Position numbers and translations under genes: made by a program. Source: Prevotella sp. (GTDB taxonomy: Bacteria > Bacteroidota > Bacteroidia > Bacteroidales > Bacteroidaceae). Taken from it: a DNA stretch of 64,000 bases. The notes under the pieces are model-generated. The model saw only the letters and a list, made by a program, of their open reading frames with translations. It was not told the origin of the DNA and searched no databases. Below, piece after piece: positions 33,012 to 41,127 of the stretch (positions within the stretch are counted from its first letter, which is position 1; every line of letters starts with the position of its first letter). The stretch is taken from contig JAGCDZ010000019.1 of NCBI GenBank assembly GCA_017650905.1, positions 1-64,000 on the forward strand, given 5' to 3'.

Positions 33012-34169
33012 TTATCCATACGCGCCAAATCCAAAGAAATAATGCCGTTTGAGCCATCGGTAGGGCGTACTCTTTTCGGGAATAGCCTCTGCACCCATGT
33101 CGTGATCAGGCACAGTAGCCATACGAATATATTCATCCATTACGGTCTGTCGGCTGGTAGTATCGATGGTTCCATGTTCCCGCAGCAACTTGGCAAGGAG
33201 TTGGGGATTCTCCATCAATATGCAGCCCCTGCCTTGCTGGGCTATCCTGACCCGCAGGTCGGCCATGAGTTGTGACTCTTTAAAGAGATTCGCTATATCT
33301 GTACCCGCTTCGTTGATTTGTTCACAGGCCATCTGCATGGGTGGACAGAATTCGAGGGCTCCCGACGGACTGACGTGATGACTCATGCCAGTGGCACCTG
33401 GACACATGGCCACACCCTTATCGTCCCAATAGGTATCGATAATCGCGAGGGGCGCATCACAACGCTGTTCGACCAGGAATTGCCGTAATTGGCGGATTTG
33501 CTCTTTGGTAAGTGCCACCTCAGGGTGGGGATGGGCACCCACTGGACGGTAGATGTAATACCAAAGATAGGCTGCTCCCTCACTGGCCACCCGTTCGATA
33601 TACTGACGGCTGACCACCTCGTCGAAGTTGGTCTGGTTGGTACAGGCTGCCACGCCGAAGATAAGCCCGGCCTTCCTGCAGGCCTGAAGACCATGGAGAC
33701 TGCTGACAAGCGGGGTAACATTACCTAACTGTCGCAGTTGCTGAGCCACGTCGTCGTTCAGCAGTAGCCCATTGGTAAAGAGTTGGAAGTAGCAGTCACT
33801 ATGACGTGCCAGCACGTCCATCAGTCCTTTATAGAGTAGTGGCTCGCCACCCAGGATGCCAAAGAATCGACTACCCTCAGCTTTTGTAGCGCTGATGATG
33901 CCGTCCAACTGCTGGGGCGTGAGCATCTTCTTTCCTCCGGCACTTACCCAACAGCCATTGCAGGTGAGGTTGCATGCTTCATTGATACTGATCATCACAA
34001 AGGCCGGGAAGAACTTTTTGCCTTTACCCGACATCCGCTCGAAGTGACGCATGTTCTGCCAACTGCGGAAACCGAAGTTCCAGGCAAACTTCCACAGCAG
34101 TCGTGGGGGCGTCTGTCTGACGATTCGGCAACTTATGCCGGCCAATGATGTCCAATGTCTCAATGCCAT
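33012..34169 (-). CDS. Radical SAM enzyme
   Basis: 385 aa. 4Fe-4S/SAM motif CNLTCNGCW (CxxxCxxC), SAM-binding GGEPLLYKG, and a later Cys group (CPGATGMSHHVSPSGALEFC) that may hold a second cluster as in SPASM-like proteins. Compared with my memory of relatives, about 20-25 residues appear to be missing after GNVTPLVSS, where the chain jumps to a helix LQACRKAGLIFGV. It lies between a ferredoxin-like gene (2 nt) and the prenyl synthase gene (8 nt), so it probably modifies the isoprenoid or a cluster protein. HpnH-like work on hopanoids is an analogy only. Confidence 0.85.
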   Translation of the reverse strand: MALRHWTSLAGISCRIVRQTPPRLLWKFAWNFGFRSWQNMRHFERMSGKGKKFFPAFVMISINEACNLTCNGCWVSAGGKKMLTPQQLDGIISATKAEGSRFFGILGGEPLLYKGLMDVLARHSDCYFQLFTNGLLLNDDVAQQLRQLGNVTPLVSSLHGLQACRKAGLIFGVAACTNQTNFDEVVSRQYIERVASEGAAYLWYYIYRPVGAHPHPEVALTKEQIRQLRQFLVEQRCDAPLAIIDTYWDDKGVAMCPGATGMSHHVSPSGALEFCPPMQMACEQINEAGTDIANLFKESQLMADLRVRIAQQGRGCILMENPQLLAKLLREHGTIDTTSRQTVMDEYIRMATVPDHDMGAEAIPEKSTPYRWLKRHYFFGFGAYG

Positions 34170-34171
34170 CC

Positions 34172-34852
34172 TTATTTCTTCAATATACTTATCTTTCTTT
34201 CTATGAGCTTTTTCCGTAACACCTCGCCATAGAGCTCCTTCGAGTCGAGCCGCACGGCGTGCTCCTGCATCTCCTCACCACCGTTGATAGGGCTGCGGTC
34301 GTATTTGGGGAAGATGATGGCGCTGGTGGGACATTGTCGGGCGCATGCCGGACAATTGTTCTTGCAATGCTGCGGATGAACCACCGTCACACGGTCGTTG
34401 ACCATCTCATACACACCGAAGGGGCAGAACTCGAAGCACTTACCACATTCGGCACAGGCATCCTTGTCGAGCGTGGGATACCAGGCATCCTCGCCGAGTT
34501 TCGAGGGGAAGGTCGCTATTTGTTCCTTCCATTCATCGGCAGTGTCAGCAGGTGCAGCGGCAATGCCCAGAGCTTGCAACACATCTTCCAATGACTGGCT
34601 GCGCAGGTCAATGCTCTTACAATCAGGCTCCCCCGTGAATGCCATCAGACTCTTCACGGCCCTCGCGTGGCAAGCAACGATGGTGGTCTGAGCAATCTCG
34701 TGAACCTTTCCTTCTTTAGTCTCACAGAGTTCGCACAGGTCGCTGACAATCTCCACGTCCATGCCAGCCTGTTTGGCAGCGGCAGCCAACTGTGCCACCT
34801 TTTCCTTGTCTATAAATGTGCGCGAAGCACATGCACATATCGTTATCTTCAT
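34172..34852 (-). CDS. Ferredoxin-like protein with N-terminal Cys-rich domain
   Basis: 226 aa, cytoplasmic. The N-terminal ~95 residues have CACASRTFIDKEK, LCELCETK and VACHARAVK, a Cys pattern resembling regulatory or HdrA-like electron-transfer domains (weak). Residues ~125-185 hold two 4Fe-4S sites: CAECGKCFEFCPFG and CKNNCPACARQCP. Probably the electron donor for the radical SAM enzyme encoded next. Its ATG overlaps the regulator stop by 4 nt, which ties the two-component system to the operon. Confidence 0.8.
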   Translation of the reverse strand: MKITICACASRTFIDKEKVAQLAAAAKQAGMDVEIVSDLCELCETKEGKVHEIAQTTIVACHARAVKSLMAFTGEPDCKSIDLRSQSLEDVLQALGIAAAPADTADEWKEQIATFPSKLGEDAWYPTLDKDACAECGKCFEFCPFGVYEMVNDRVTVVHPQHCKNNCPACARQCPTSAIIFPKYDRSPINGGEEMQEHAVRLDSKELYGEVLRKKLIERKISILKK

Positions 34853-35616
34853 ACTTTAGTCATCCAGTTTTTGAATTCCGCTGCCTTGTTCTTACTGACG
34901 AAGAGTGGCTCGGGCAGTTCTATGGGCAGTTTCAGCAGAAGTCGGCTATCAAACCATATCACGATTTCCTTCACACAGTCGCGGGCCACAATATATTGTT
35001 TGTTGGCGCGGAAGAATAGGGTGGGGTCGAGACTGCCGATAATTGAGTCGAGCGAACGGTTGTAGTCGAGCACCTTCTTGTTCTTCAGATACACTTGCGT
35101 CTTTCTGTCGCTGCTGTAGATACACGCTACTTCATCCATGTTCACAGGCAACAATTTGTCTCTGTAGGGAATCAGCAACAACTGATTGTACTCATGCGTC
35201 TCTTTTGCACCAGGCCGGAGTTTCATCATCTGTTCCAGATAGGCTATCACGTCGGCCTTACCCCATTTTTTGAATTTTTCCAATGCACGGGTCAATTCGG
35301 AAGTCTTGATAGGTTTCAGCAGGTAGTCGATGCTGGTCACGGCGAACGCATCGAGCGCATACTGGTCGTAGGCCGTTGTAAACACGATGGGCGTCTGCAC
35401 ATCCATTTGGTCGAAGAGTGTAAAGGCAGAGCCGTCGCTCAGATGGATGTCCATGAACATCAGGTCGGGAGCAGGATTCGTACTCAGCCATCTGACGGTC
35501 TGCTGCACACTTTCCAACACGTGCAGCACCTCTATCGAGGGGTCTATCTCCTTGAGCATCGCCATCAGGTTCTCACTCGCTGTCGTCTCGTCTTCTATAA
35601 TCAATACTTTCATCAT
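34849..35616 (-). CDS. LytTR-family response regulator of the cluster
   Basis: 255 aa (ATG 35616 or 35613). Receiver domain with EDE at the N-terminus, Asp56 (MFMDIHLS), TTAYDQYALDAF and LLKPIKT; LytTR DNA-binding domain in the C-terminal ~105 residues (LLIPYRDKLLPVNMDEVACI, FFRANKQYIVARDCV). It starts 1 nt after the kinase stop and overlaps the first FeS gene by 4 nt, so it is the second gene of the 24-kb operon and a likely activator of it. Its binding site is not evident to me upstream of 36655. Confidence 0.92.
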   Translation of the reverse strand: MMKVLIIEDETTASENLMAMLKEIDPSIEVLHVLESVQQTVRWLSTNPAPDLMFMDIHLSDGSAFTLFDQMDVQTPIVFTTAYDQYALDAFAVTSIDYLLKPIKTSELTRALEKFKKWGKADVIAYLEQMMKLRPGAKETHEYNQLLLIPYRDKLLPVNMDEVACIYSSDRKTQVYLKNKKVLDYNRSLDSIIGSLDPTLFFRANKQYIVARDCVKEIVIWFDSRLLLKLPIELPEPLFVSKNKAAEFKNWMTKV

Positions 35617-35617
35617 C

Positions 35618-36640
35618 TTAACTCAATGGTAAAATAACTCTGAAAATCTTTCCGTCATCAGATATGTTCACCTGTTTCCCTGTCAGCAGCGTGAAGCGCT
35701 TGCCCAGGTTCAGCAGTCCCGTTCCGTGCGTTTCCTGCTTGAACTGTTTCGGATAGATGGGGTTCTCCACCACCAATTGCGGATTATGCATTGTGGATTG
35801 TGCATTGTCCACATACACCTTGACCTGCATCCGGTGTTCGCTGTCTATCATGTTATGCACCGTCACGTTCTCTATCAGTGGCAGCAGCGCCAGTACGGGA
35901 ATCCTCATGCCCATGTAGCGGTCGGGAATGTCAAAACTCACGTCCAGTTTTCCTGCATAGCGTATCTGCATCACCTGACAGAATGAGCGGGCAAACTCCA
36001 ACTCCTTTTCCAGCGTGACCAGACCTTTGTTCTCGCTCTGTAGGATGTAGCGGAAGATATCACTCAAATGGTCGATGTAGTCTATCGTCAGTTTGTCATC
36101 CTTCTTCCTCACCAGACTGCTGATACCTGACAGGGAGTTGAAAAAGAAATGCGGGTTAATCTGGTTTGTCAGCGCCGTACAGCGGCTCTCCAACGACTCA
36201 ATCTGCAACTGCTGCAACTCCGTGTCTTTCTTTCGGTGCATACGGCTCAGATAGTCGGTATAGCCCAACAGCAGGCCCATCATGCCCATCACGATGAACT
36301 GGAATGTGGGTATCATCTTGAACCGGTCAAAACCCGGACAGATCAGGTAAGTGACATATTTATACAAAACGAAAGCCAATAGTGTGAACACCAGGTTCGG
36401 CCAGATTCTGCCCACGAGTGTGTGCTGCTTTACAACCTTCTCGTTGAATAGCAGGATGCCGGCGGAGAACAGCCAGAACAGCACGAAGCGGATTAGGGTA
36501 CAAGAGATAAACCCGGCATGTTGGTCAGCAGGAATGCAGTTCCAATCGCAGCTCATCAGCGCGATATTAGGAAAACTGGCGAAGATAGTACACACCAGAC
36601 TCACCAGAACAATCTTGTAAATAGGCGTCTTTTCTGTCAT
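35618..36640 (-). CDS. LytS/YehU-family sensor histidine kinase of the cluster
   Basis: 340 aa. Four membrane segments (~10-30, ~48-68, ~82-98, ~110-130), then QINPHFFFNSLSGISSL with the phospho-acceptor His, LLPLIENVTVHN as N box and HGTGLLNLGKRF as ATP lid. It is the first gene of the cluster and starts about 7 nt after a -7 box, so its mRNA is nearly leaderless, like the kinase gene at 1038. A CA-rich microrepeat lies inside the ATPase domain (35781-35812). The signal is unknown; membrane-embedded sensing of a lipid or redox state would fit the operon. Confidence 0.92.
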   Translation of the reverse strand: MTEKTPIYKIVLVSLVCTIFASFPNIALMSCDWNCIPADQHAGFISCTLIRFVLFWLFSAGILLFNEKVVKQHTLVGRIWPNLVFTLLAFVLYKYVTYLICPGFDRFKMIPTFQFIVMGMMGLLLGYTDYLSRMHRKKDTELQQLQIESLESRCTALTNQINPHFFFNSLSGISSLVRKKDDKLTIDYIDHLSDIFRYILQSENKGLVTLEKELEFARSFCQVMQIRYAGKLDVSFDIPDRYMGMRIPVLALLPLIENVTVHNMIDSEHRMQVKVYVDNAQSTMHNPQLVVENPIYPKQFKQETHGTGLLNLGKRFTLLTGKQVNISDDGKIFRVILPLS

Positions 36641-36647
36641 AACTGTG

Positions 36648-36655
36648 CAAAGTTA
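36648..36655 (-). promoter_or_regulatory. -7 element of the 24-kb operon
   Basis: TAACTTTG on the reverse strand, 7 nt before ATG 36640. No clear TTTG lies 19-20 bp upstream, which suits a promoter needing an activator. Confidence 0.55.
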
Positions 36656-36776
36656 AGCGAAATCGAGCACCTATTCAGGCAAACTGCTGCGAAAACGAAA
36701 AAAACAATCCTCATGCTGAATACAATGGCTTCAATAGTTCTCCGCGTTTATGTTGTTGGGATACAAAACAGACTGG

Positions 36777-37373
36777 TTACCGCTTCGGTTTAATGTGGTC
36801 CTTCTTCAGCGGCGTGGCCAGTGGATTGTACGTTGTGGTAGTGTCAGCCTCCTGTCGGCTTGAAATATAACTTTTCATTTTCTCTATGCCGTACTTGGCT
36901 ACCACCAAGTCCTCTTCTGATGTTGCCCCGCTGAAGGCAAATGCCAGTTTGCAGCCTTCGTGCTCGTCGTAGGCGCCACCGGCATAGCCCAGTTCACCTG
37001 TAATCGTTTTGTGGTTCGGGTCGCCGCTGTCGGCTTGGGTGGCAATCACTTCGCCGCATTTCGACCATGCGACGGCAACCAGATTATAGCCGTCCTTCCA
37101 ATTGCAGTACGAGCCTACAACCTTCATTTCACCAATCCAGTCGACTGTGTCGCCATTGTTAAGAACCGAGGCTGTTGCCACCCCCTCAATACCCATCTCA
37201 ATCGCCTTGGCCTTCATGTCTTCCAGCGCCAAAGCCAGTTTTTCTCTTAATTGTTCGTTTGTCATATTCTTATTTACTTTAGTTAAGTCCGTATTCTGCT
37301 TGTCCTGTTGCGGTGAGTGGCAGGAGAAGCATGCTCCACACAAAATGAGCATCAGTAATAGTTTCTTTTTCAT
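36777..37373 (-). CDS. GlcG/HbpS-like lipoprotein
   Basis: 198 aa. Signal peptide with lipobox (KKLLLMLILCGACFSC, Cys near 17). The mature part resembles the GlcG/HbpS heme-degrading family: LREKLALALEDMKAKAIEMG, ATASVLNNGDTVDWIGEM, ELGYAGGAY, and AFSGATSEEDLVVAKYGIE. Likely a small ligand- or heme-binding periplasmic protein. Start set at MKKKLLL (37373) because this gives a proper lipoprotein signal; ATGs at 37403 and 37427 add a charged extension. It lies between the cluster promoter and msrA. Confidence 0.72.
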   Translation of the reverse strand: MKKKLLLMLILCGACFSCHSPQQDKQNTDLTKVNKNMTNEQLREKLALALEDMKAKAIEMGIEGVATASVLNNGDTVDWIGEMKVVGSYCNWKDGYNLVAVAWSKCGEVIATQADSGDPNHKTITGELGYAGGAYDEHEGCKLAFAFSGATSEEDLVVAKYGIEKMKSYISSRQEADTTTTYNPLATPLKKDHIKPKR

Positions 37374-37452
37374 AAATAGTGTCTCTTTATTTTTATTTTC
37401 CATCGTTTCCACTACCTCTTCTAACATTCACTTAAAGCGAGTATTGTCTGCA

Positions 37453-38091
37453 TTACTTCTTTTCTTTGGCTTTCCTTGCAAACTCAAACAGTGACTCTGG
37501 CAGATGACAGTAGCCCGTTGGATTCTTGTCGAGATAGTCCTGATGATATTCTTCTGCTGTATAGAAGTTCTCTAAGGGCAGTTTTTCCACAGCCAAAGGC
37601 TGTTGATAGTTCTTCTGTTCCTCGGCAAACACCTTCTCGATAACGGGTAGATCCTCTGCATTGGCATAATAGACGCCAGTACGATAGCGTGTCCCTTCAT
37701 CATGACCCTGCTTATTGAGACTTGTCGGATCGATAGCTTTGAAAAACATCTGCAAGAGGAACTCCAGACTAACCACATCAGGATTGTACTTCACATGTAC
37801 CGTCTCTGCATAGCCTGTTGTGTCTGTATAAACCTCTTTATATGTCGGATTCTCAGTGTGTCCGTTGGCAAATCCCACTGCCGTTTCCACCACCCCCTCA
37901 ATCTGCTTGAAGTAGTGCTCTGTTCCCCAGAAACAGCCTCCTGCAAGATAGATGTCCTTGCCATCCTTTATCTCCAATATGCCCTCTGTTTCATGCAAAC
38001 TTTGGTGGGGATTGTAGTTCATTCTCAGTCGTGGCGATTTCTTTGCTTCTTCCACCACGCCATTAATCATTTGTTCATCTATTACTTTCAT
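37453..38091 (-). CDS. msrA: Peptide methionine-S-sulfoxide reductase
   Basis: 212 aa. Catalytic motif AGGCFWGTEH with the nucleophilic Cys near residue 53, then GVVETAVGFANGHTENPTY, HVKYNPDVVSLEFLLQMFF, DPTSLNKQGHDEGTRYR and HQDYLDKNPTGYC, whose terminal Cys may be the resolving residue. It reduces Met-S-sulfoxide with thioredoxin. The N-terminal ~45 residues are an extension with no signal peptide. No MsrB domain is fused or adjacent. Oxidative-stress repair. Confidence 0.95.
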   Translation of the reverse strand: MKVIDEQMINGVVEEAKKSPRLRMNYNPHQSLHETEGILEIKDGKDIYLAGGCFWGTEHYFKQIEGVVETAVGFANGHTENPTYKEVYTDTTGYAETVHVKYNPDVVSLEFLLQMFFKAIDPTSLNKQGHDEGTRYRTGVYYANAEDLPVIEKVFAEEQKNYQQPLAVEKLPLENFYTAEEYHQDYLDKNPTGYCHLPESLFEFARKAKEKK

Positions 38092-38124
38092 ATCAGTTCT
38101 TGCTTAGCAAGCGACTTATGTCGA

Positions 38125-39711
38125 TTACATCTTTGTCATGTGAAAATTAAATTCCGTCCAGTCGAAGTCGGCATGGCTGATGGCCTTTTTGAGGGTGTGG
38201 GCGAAGATGCCGATGTGGACACCGCAGAAGCCGCCGATGGTCTCAGTACTCAGATAGCGATAGTCCATGCGGGCAAGATGCGTGAACTGCTCATTGTCCG
38301 TGGAGTAGTACAGGTGATAGAACTGCGGATCGGCAGTAATTCTCAGATAGACGAGATCTTCATTCAGCGGAATATCCTTTTCGATATGCTCCATCTCGCC
38401 GATACGGATCTTAGCCTGCAGGTATCGCTTGCCATCGCGCATAGCTACCTGCACGTCGTAGTGATTATGGTGGGCGGCGTAGGCTGTGATGCCTGCAATA
38501 CCTCCGTCTTTCAAGCCAGACACGTCAACCTTGGTTGTTGCGGTGAAGTTTGGCTCCGACTGTCGATGGCCGATAAACGTGGGATTGCCCACTTCATCGA
38601 GTGTTATTGTAGATGTCGTCAGCCTGAGCCATCCTTTACGGGCTTTCAATGAGTAGTTATCCTTTTGTGGCATGTTCAGGTGACTCCAGTAGAATGATAG
38701 CTTGTCGGCATCAAATTCATCCTTTGATGGTTCCAAAGGCAGAGGAACCTGTGGCAGCGTCTGACACTGCATGTCAATCTGTAGGGTACCATCGTTATTT
38801 ACCACAGGCCAACCGCCTTCTTCCCACATCACTGGAGCTAAGAAAGTCTCGCGACCCATAACGTGCTGCAGATAGCCGTGGGTGCGATAGCCGAGACAAA
38901 TCATCCACCACGAGCCATCGTTGGCCTGTATCAAGTCGGCGTGCCCGAGTCCCTGTATCGGACTGTTCTGCATCTTCATGCTGAAATGTGAGAGGATAGG
39001 ATTGGCGCTATTAGACTCATACGGACCGAACAGGCTTTTGCTGCGAAGGATATTCACGTGATGACCATGTTCTGTGCCTCCCTCTGCCAGCAACAGATAG
39101 TAATAGCCGTCTTTTTTATAGATATGTGGCCCTTCAGGGTATCGCCCGCCAAGACCAACGCCTAAATGATGGATTTCACCGAGCTGCTTGCCTGTCTTTA
39201 CGTCAATCTCACAGATCTTGATGTCGCCCTCTTTCCACAGGAAGTAGCACTTGCCGTTGTCGAAGAATAGGGTAGGATCGCAGCTGCCTACACAGAAGTC
39301 GATGTAGATGGGATCAGACCATTCACCATTCGGGTCGTCAGTATAGACATAGAAATGCTTGCGCGAGGGGAACACCGTCGTCACCATATAAAAGCGGCCC
39401 TCATGATATCGGATGGTGGGGGCATAGATACCCGTCTGCTCGTCCATCCCCTCGATTCTGACCTGCGACTCGCGGGTAAGACAGGCGCCCACTTGTTCCC
39501 AGTGAATCAAGTCCTTGCTGTGGAATACTGGCACGCCAGGGAAATATTGGAATGTGCTGTTTACCAGGTAGAAGTCATTGCCGGCACGACATACGGAGGG
39601 GTCGGCATGAAAGCCTGGGAGTACAGGATTCTTAAATCCCTGACTCCATCCGCTCAGTGCAAGCAACAACATAAGTGTTGTCATTATTTGTCTCTTTATA
39701 TACTCCATCAT
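38125..39711 (-). CDS. GH43 glycosidase with C-terminal beta-sandwich (xylosidase/arabinosidase type)
   Basis: 528 aa with a signal peptide ending near LLALSGWSQG. Five-bladed GH43 fold: catalytic base in GFHADPSVCR, pKa-modulating Asp in SCDPTLFFD, acid in YPEGPHIYK. Residues ~325-528 form the GH43 C2 beta-sandwich found in XynB-like beta-xylosidases (YSLKARKGWLRL, FTATTKVDVSG, FCGVHIG). It acts on xylo- or arabino-oligosaccharides outside the cytoplasm. A -7 box lies at 39775-39768. It stands alone, without SusC/D genes. Confidence 0.92.
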   Translation of the reverse strand: MMEYIKRQIMTTLMLLLALSGWSQGFKNPVLPGFHADPSVCRAGNDFYLVNSTFQYFPGVPVFHSKDLIHWEQVGACLTRESQVRIEGMDEQTGIYAPTIRYHEGRFYMVTTVFPSRKHFYVYTDDPNGEWSDPIYIDFCVGSCDPTLFFDNGKCYFLWKEGDIKICEIDVKTGKQLGEIHHLGVGLGGRYPEGPHIYKKDGYYYLLLAEGGTEHGHHVNILRSKSLFGPYESNSANPILSHFSMKMQNSPIQGLGHADLIQANDGSWWMICLGYRTHGYLQHVMGRETFLAPVMWEEGGWPVVNNDGTLQIDMQCQTLPQVPLPLEPSKDEFDADKLSFYWSHLNMPQKDNYSLKARKGWLRLTTSTITLDEVGNPTFIGHRQSEPNFTATTKVDVSGLKDGGIAGITAYAAHHNHYDVQVAMRDGKRYLQAKIRIGEMEHIEKDIPLNEDLVYLRITADPQFYHLYYSTDNEQFTHLARMDYRYLSTETIGGFCGVHIGIFAHTLKKAISHADFDWTEFNFHMTKM

Positions 39712-39778
39712 CTATTATCTTGTCAGTTTCGTATTCATTTCAATGCTTGGTAACTTAAGACTATTTGCAAAGATAATG

Positions 39779-40312
39779 TTAATCGGGATTTTTCAGATAC
39801 TCTTCATCCCTTACTAATACTTTTTCAATCTTGCCCACGTACATGGTGTGGAAGTCACGCTGGGGATAGTTCTCATCGATGGTCTCCTGATAGAGGAAAC
39901 CGCTTTCCTGAAGTTCTGAAGCATACATCTTCTTGCAGACGAGTACCAGTTTGGCCTCTTGGAAATAGACGGAGTTGTCGGCATAGACAGGTGTGAGACC
40001 AGTCTTGGCAACCTTGTCCTCGTCACGTCCTGAGACACTGCCCAGATAGGCCATCTGCTTCTTGAATGACTTATCCATGATGCAGAGTGTGAAGTATGGC
40101 TCTTCGTCCACGAATTTCTTTGTATAGCGTGAGGGACGTAGGTAGATCACAGCTGTCGGGTCATTGTGTCCCCACAGGCATCCGAGGTGTCCCCATGAGG
40201 CCGTCATCGTGTTACAACCCGACTGCTCATTACCAGCAGTCACCAGCATCCATTCACCTCCAATCAGGTTGAACGGATTGAACTTCATGTCTTTGTAGTT
40301 TATCTCTTTCAT
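39779..40312 (-). CDS. Flavin reductase-like FMN-binding protein
   Basis: 177 aa, cytoplasmic. Split-barrel flavoprotein of the flavin-reductase/DIM6-NTAB family: MLVTAGNEQSGCNTMTASWG binds FMN, followed by VIYLRPSRYTKKFVDEEPYFTLCIM and LVLVCKKMYASELQESGF. It may reduce flavin or use bound FMN in a small redox reaction. Start ATG 40312 with the -7 box TATCTTTG at 40353-40346 on the reverse strand. It is divergent from the DUF2271 gene across a 196-bp region built from reused promoter modules. Confidence 0.88.
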   Translation of the reverse strand: MKEINYKDMKFNPFNLIGGEWMLVTAGNEQSGCNTMTASWGHLGCLWGHNDPTAVIYLRPSRYTKKFVDEEPYFTLCIMDKSFKKQMAYLGSVSGRDEDKVAKTGLTPVYADNSVYFQEAKLVLVCKKMYASELQESGFLYQETIDENYPQRDFHTMYVGKIEKVLVRDEEYLKNPD

Positions 40313-40381
40313 ATCAGTTAATTTGTCTAATTCTATGTTTCTGCTGCAAAGATACGAAATCTTTTAGATTCTTCACTCTCC

Positions 40382-40501
40382 TTTGCCGTTAATTTGCCTA
40401 AATACATTTAAAAGTATCGGCAAAAATAGTGATAATTACGGAATTATTGCTATCTTTGCACCAAGAATTAGCATTGTTTAATAAGTAACCCAACAAAAAA
40501 C
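40382..40501 (+). promoter_or_regulatory. Divergent promoter region built from two reused modules
   Basis: 40382-40412 nearly repeats 43000-43030 (one mismatch), and 40426-40501 nearly repeats 8658-8733. The -7 box TATCTTTG at 40451-40458 drives the DUF2271 gene. The palindrome GATAATT-ACGG-AATTATT lies just upstream of it. Confidence 0.65.
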
Positions 40502-40508
40502 TACAGTT

Positions 40509-41108
40509 ATGAAACAGAAAAAGATTATTACCGTGGTTTTTGCAGCCCTTTTGCTATCGATTATCGCAGTGGCTCAGAACCAAAAGGGAAAGGCCGCCAA
40601 AGTTCAATCCCTCGAAGTGTCATTCAATTATCAGAAACAGGCAGGTCCTGGTTCCAACCAGTATGCCGTGTGGATAGAGAACGAGAAGGGTGAGCTCGTA
40701 AAGACGCTCTTCGTCACCTCGTACACGACGAAAGGCCGTGCCCGTGGCGGTGAGCAGGCAAAGCGAGGCTACATCGTGCGCCCTGCCTGTGTGCCAACAT
40801 GGGTGAAGACCTCAAAGGCCGAAGAAAAGACTGATGTACAGTTGGATGCAGTCACAGGTGCCACACCCCAGAATGGCGGTGCGCAGACCTTCACGTGGGA
40901 CTTTACCGATGAGAATGGAAAAGCTGTTCCCTCAGGAACTTACAAAGTAAAGGTTGAGGCTACTTTGTTCTTCGATAGTGACATCATTTATACAGGAACC
41001 TTCACTACAAAAGACAAGCCTGGTATCGTTGCTCTTACCTCAGAACTGACTAAAGCAGACGAGCAGCACAAGGACATGGTGACGGATGTGAAAGCCGTAC
41101 TGAAATGA
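40509..41108 (+). CDS. DUF2271 secreted protein
   Basis: 199 aa with signal peptide (IITVVFAALLLSIIAVAQ). The body fits DUF2271: LEVSFNYQKQAGPGSNQYAVWIENEKG, DAVTGATPQNGG and FTWDFTDENGKAVPSGTYKVKVEATLFF, a fibronectin-like fold. DUF2271 proteins often occur with FMN-linked or flavin-transfer proteins, and the divergent neighbour is a flavin reductase; the link is inference. The aldo/keto reductase gene follows after 19 nt. Confidence 0.83.
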   Translation: MKQKKIITVVFAALLLSIIAVAQNQKGKAAKVQSLEVSFNYQKQAGPGSNQYAVWIENEKGELVKTLFVTSYTTKGRARGGEQAKRGYIVRPACVPTWVKTSKAEEKTDVQLDAVTGATPQNGGAQTFTWDFTDENGKAVPSGTYKVKVEATLFFDSDIIYTGTFTTKDKPGIVALTSELTKADEQHKDMVTDVKAVLK

Positions 41109-41127
41109 AGGTAATGATATCAGTAGC

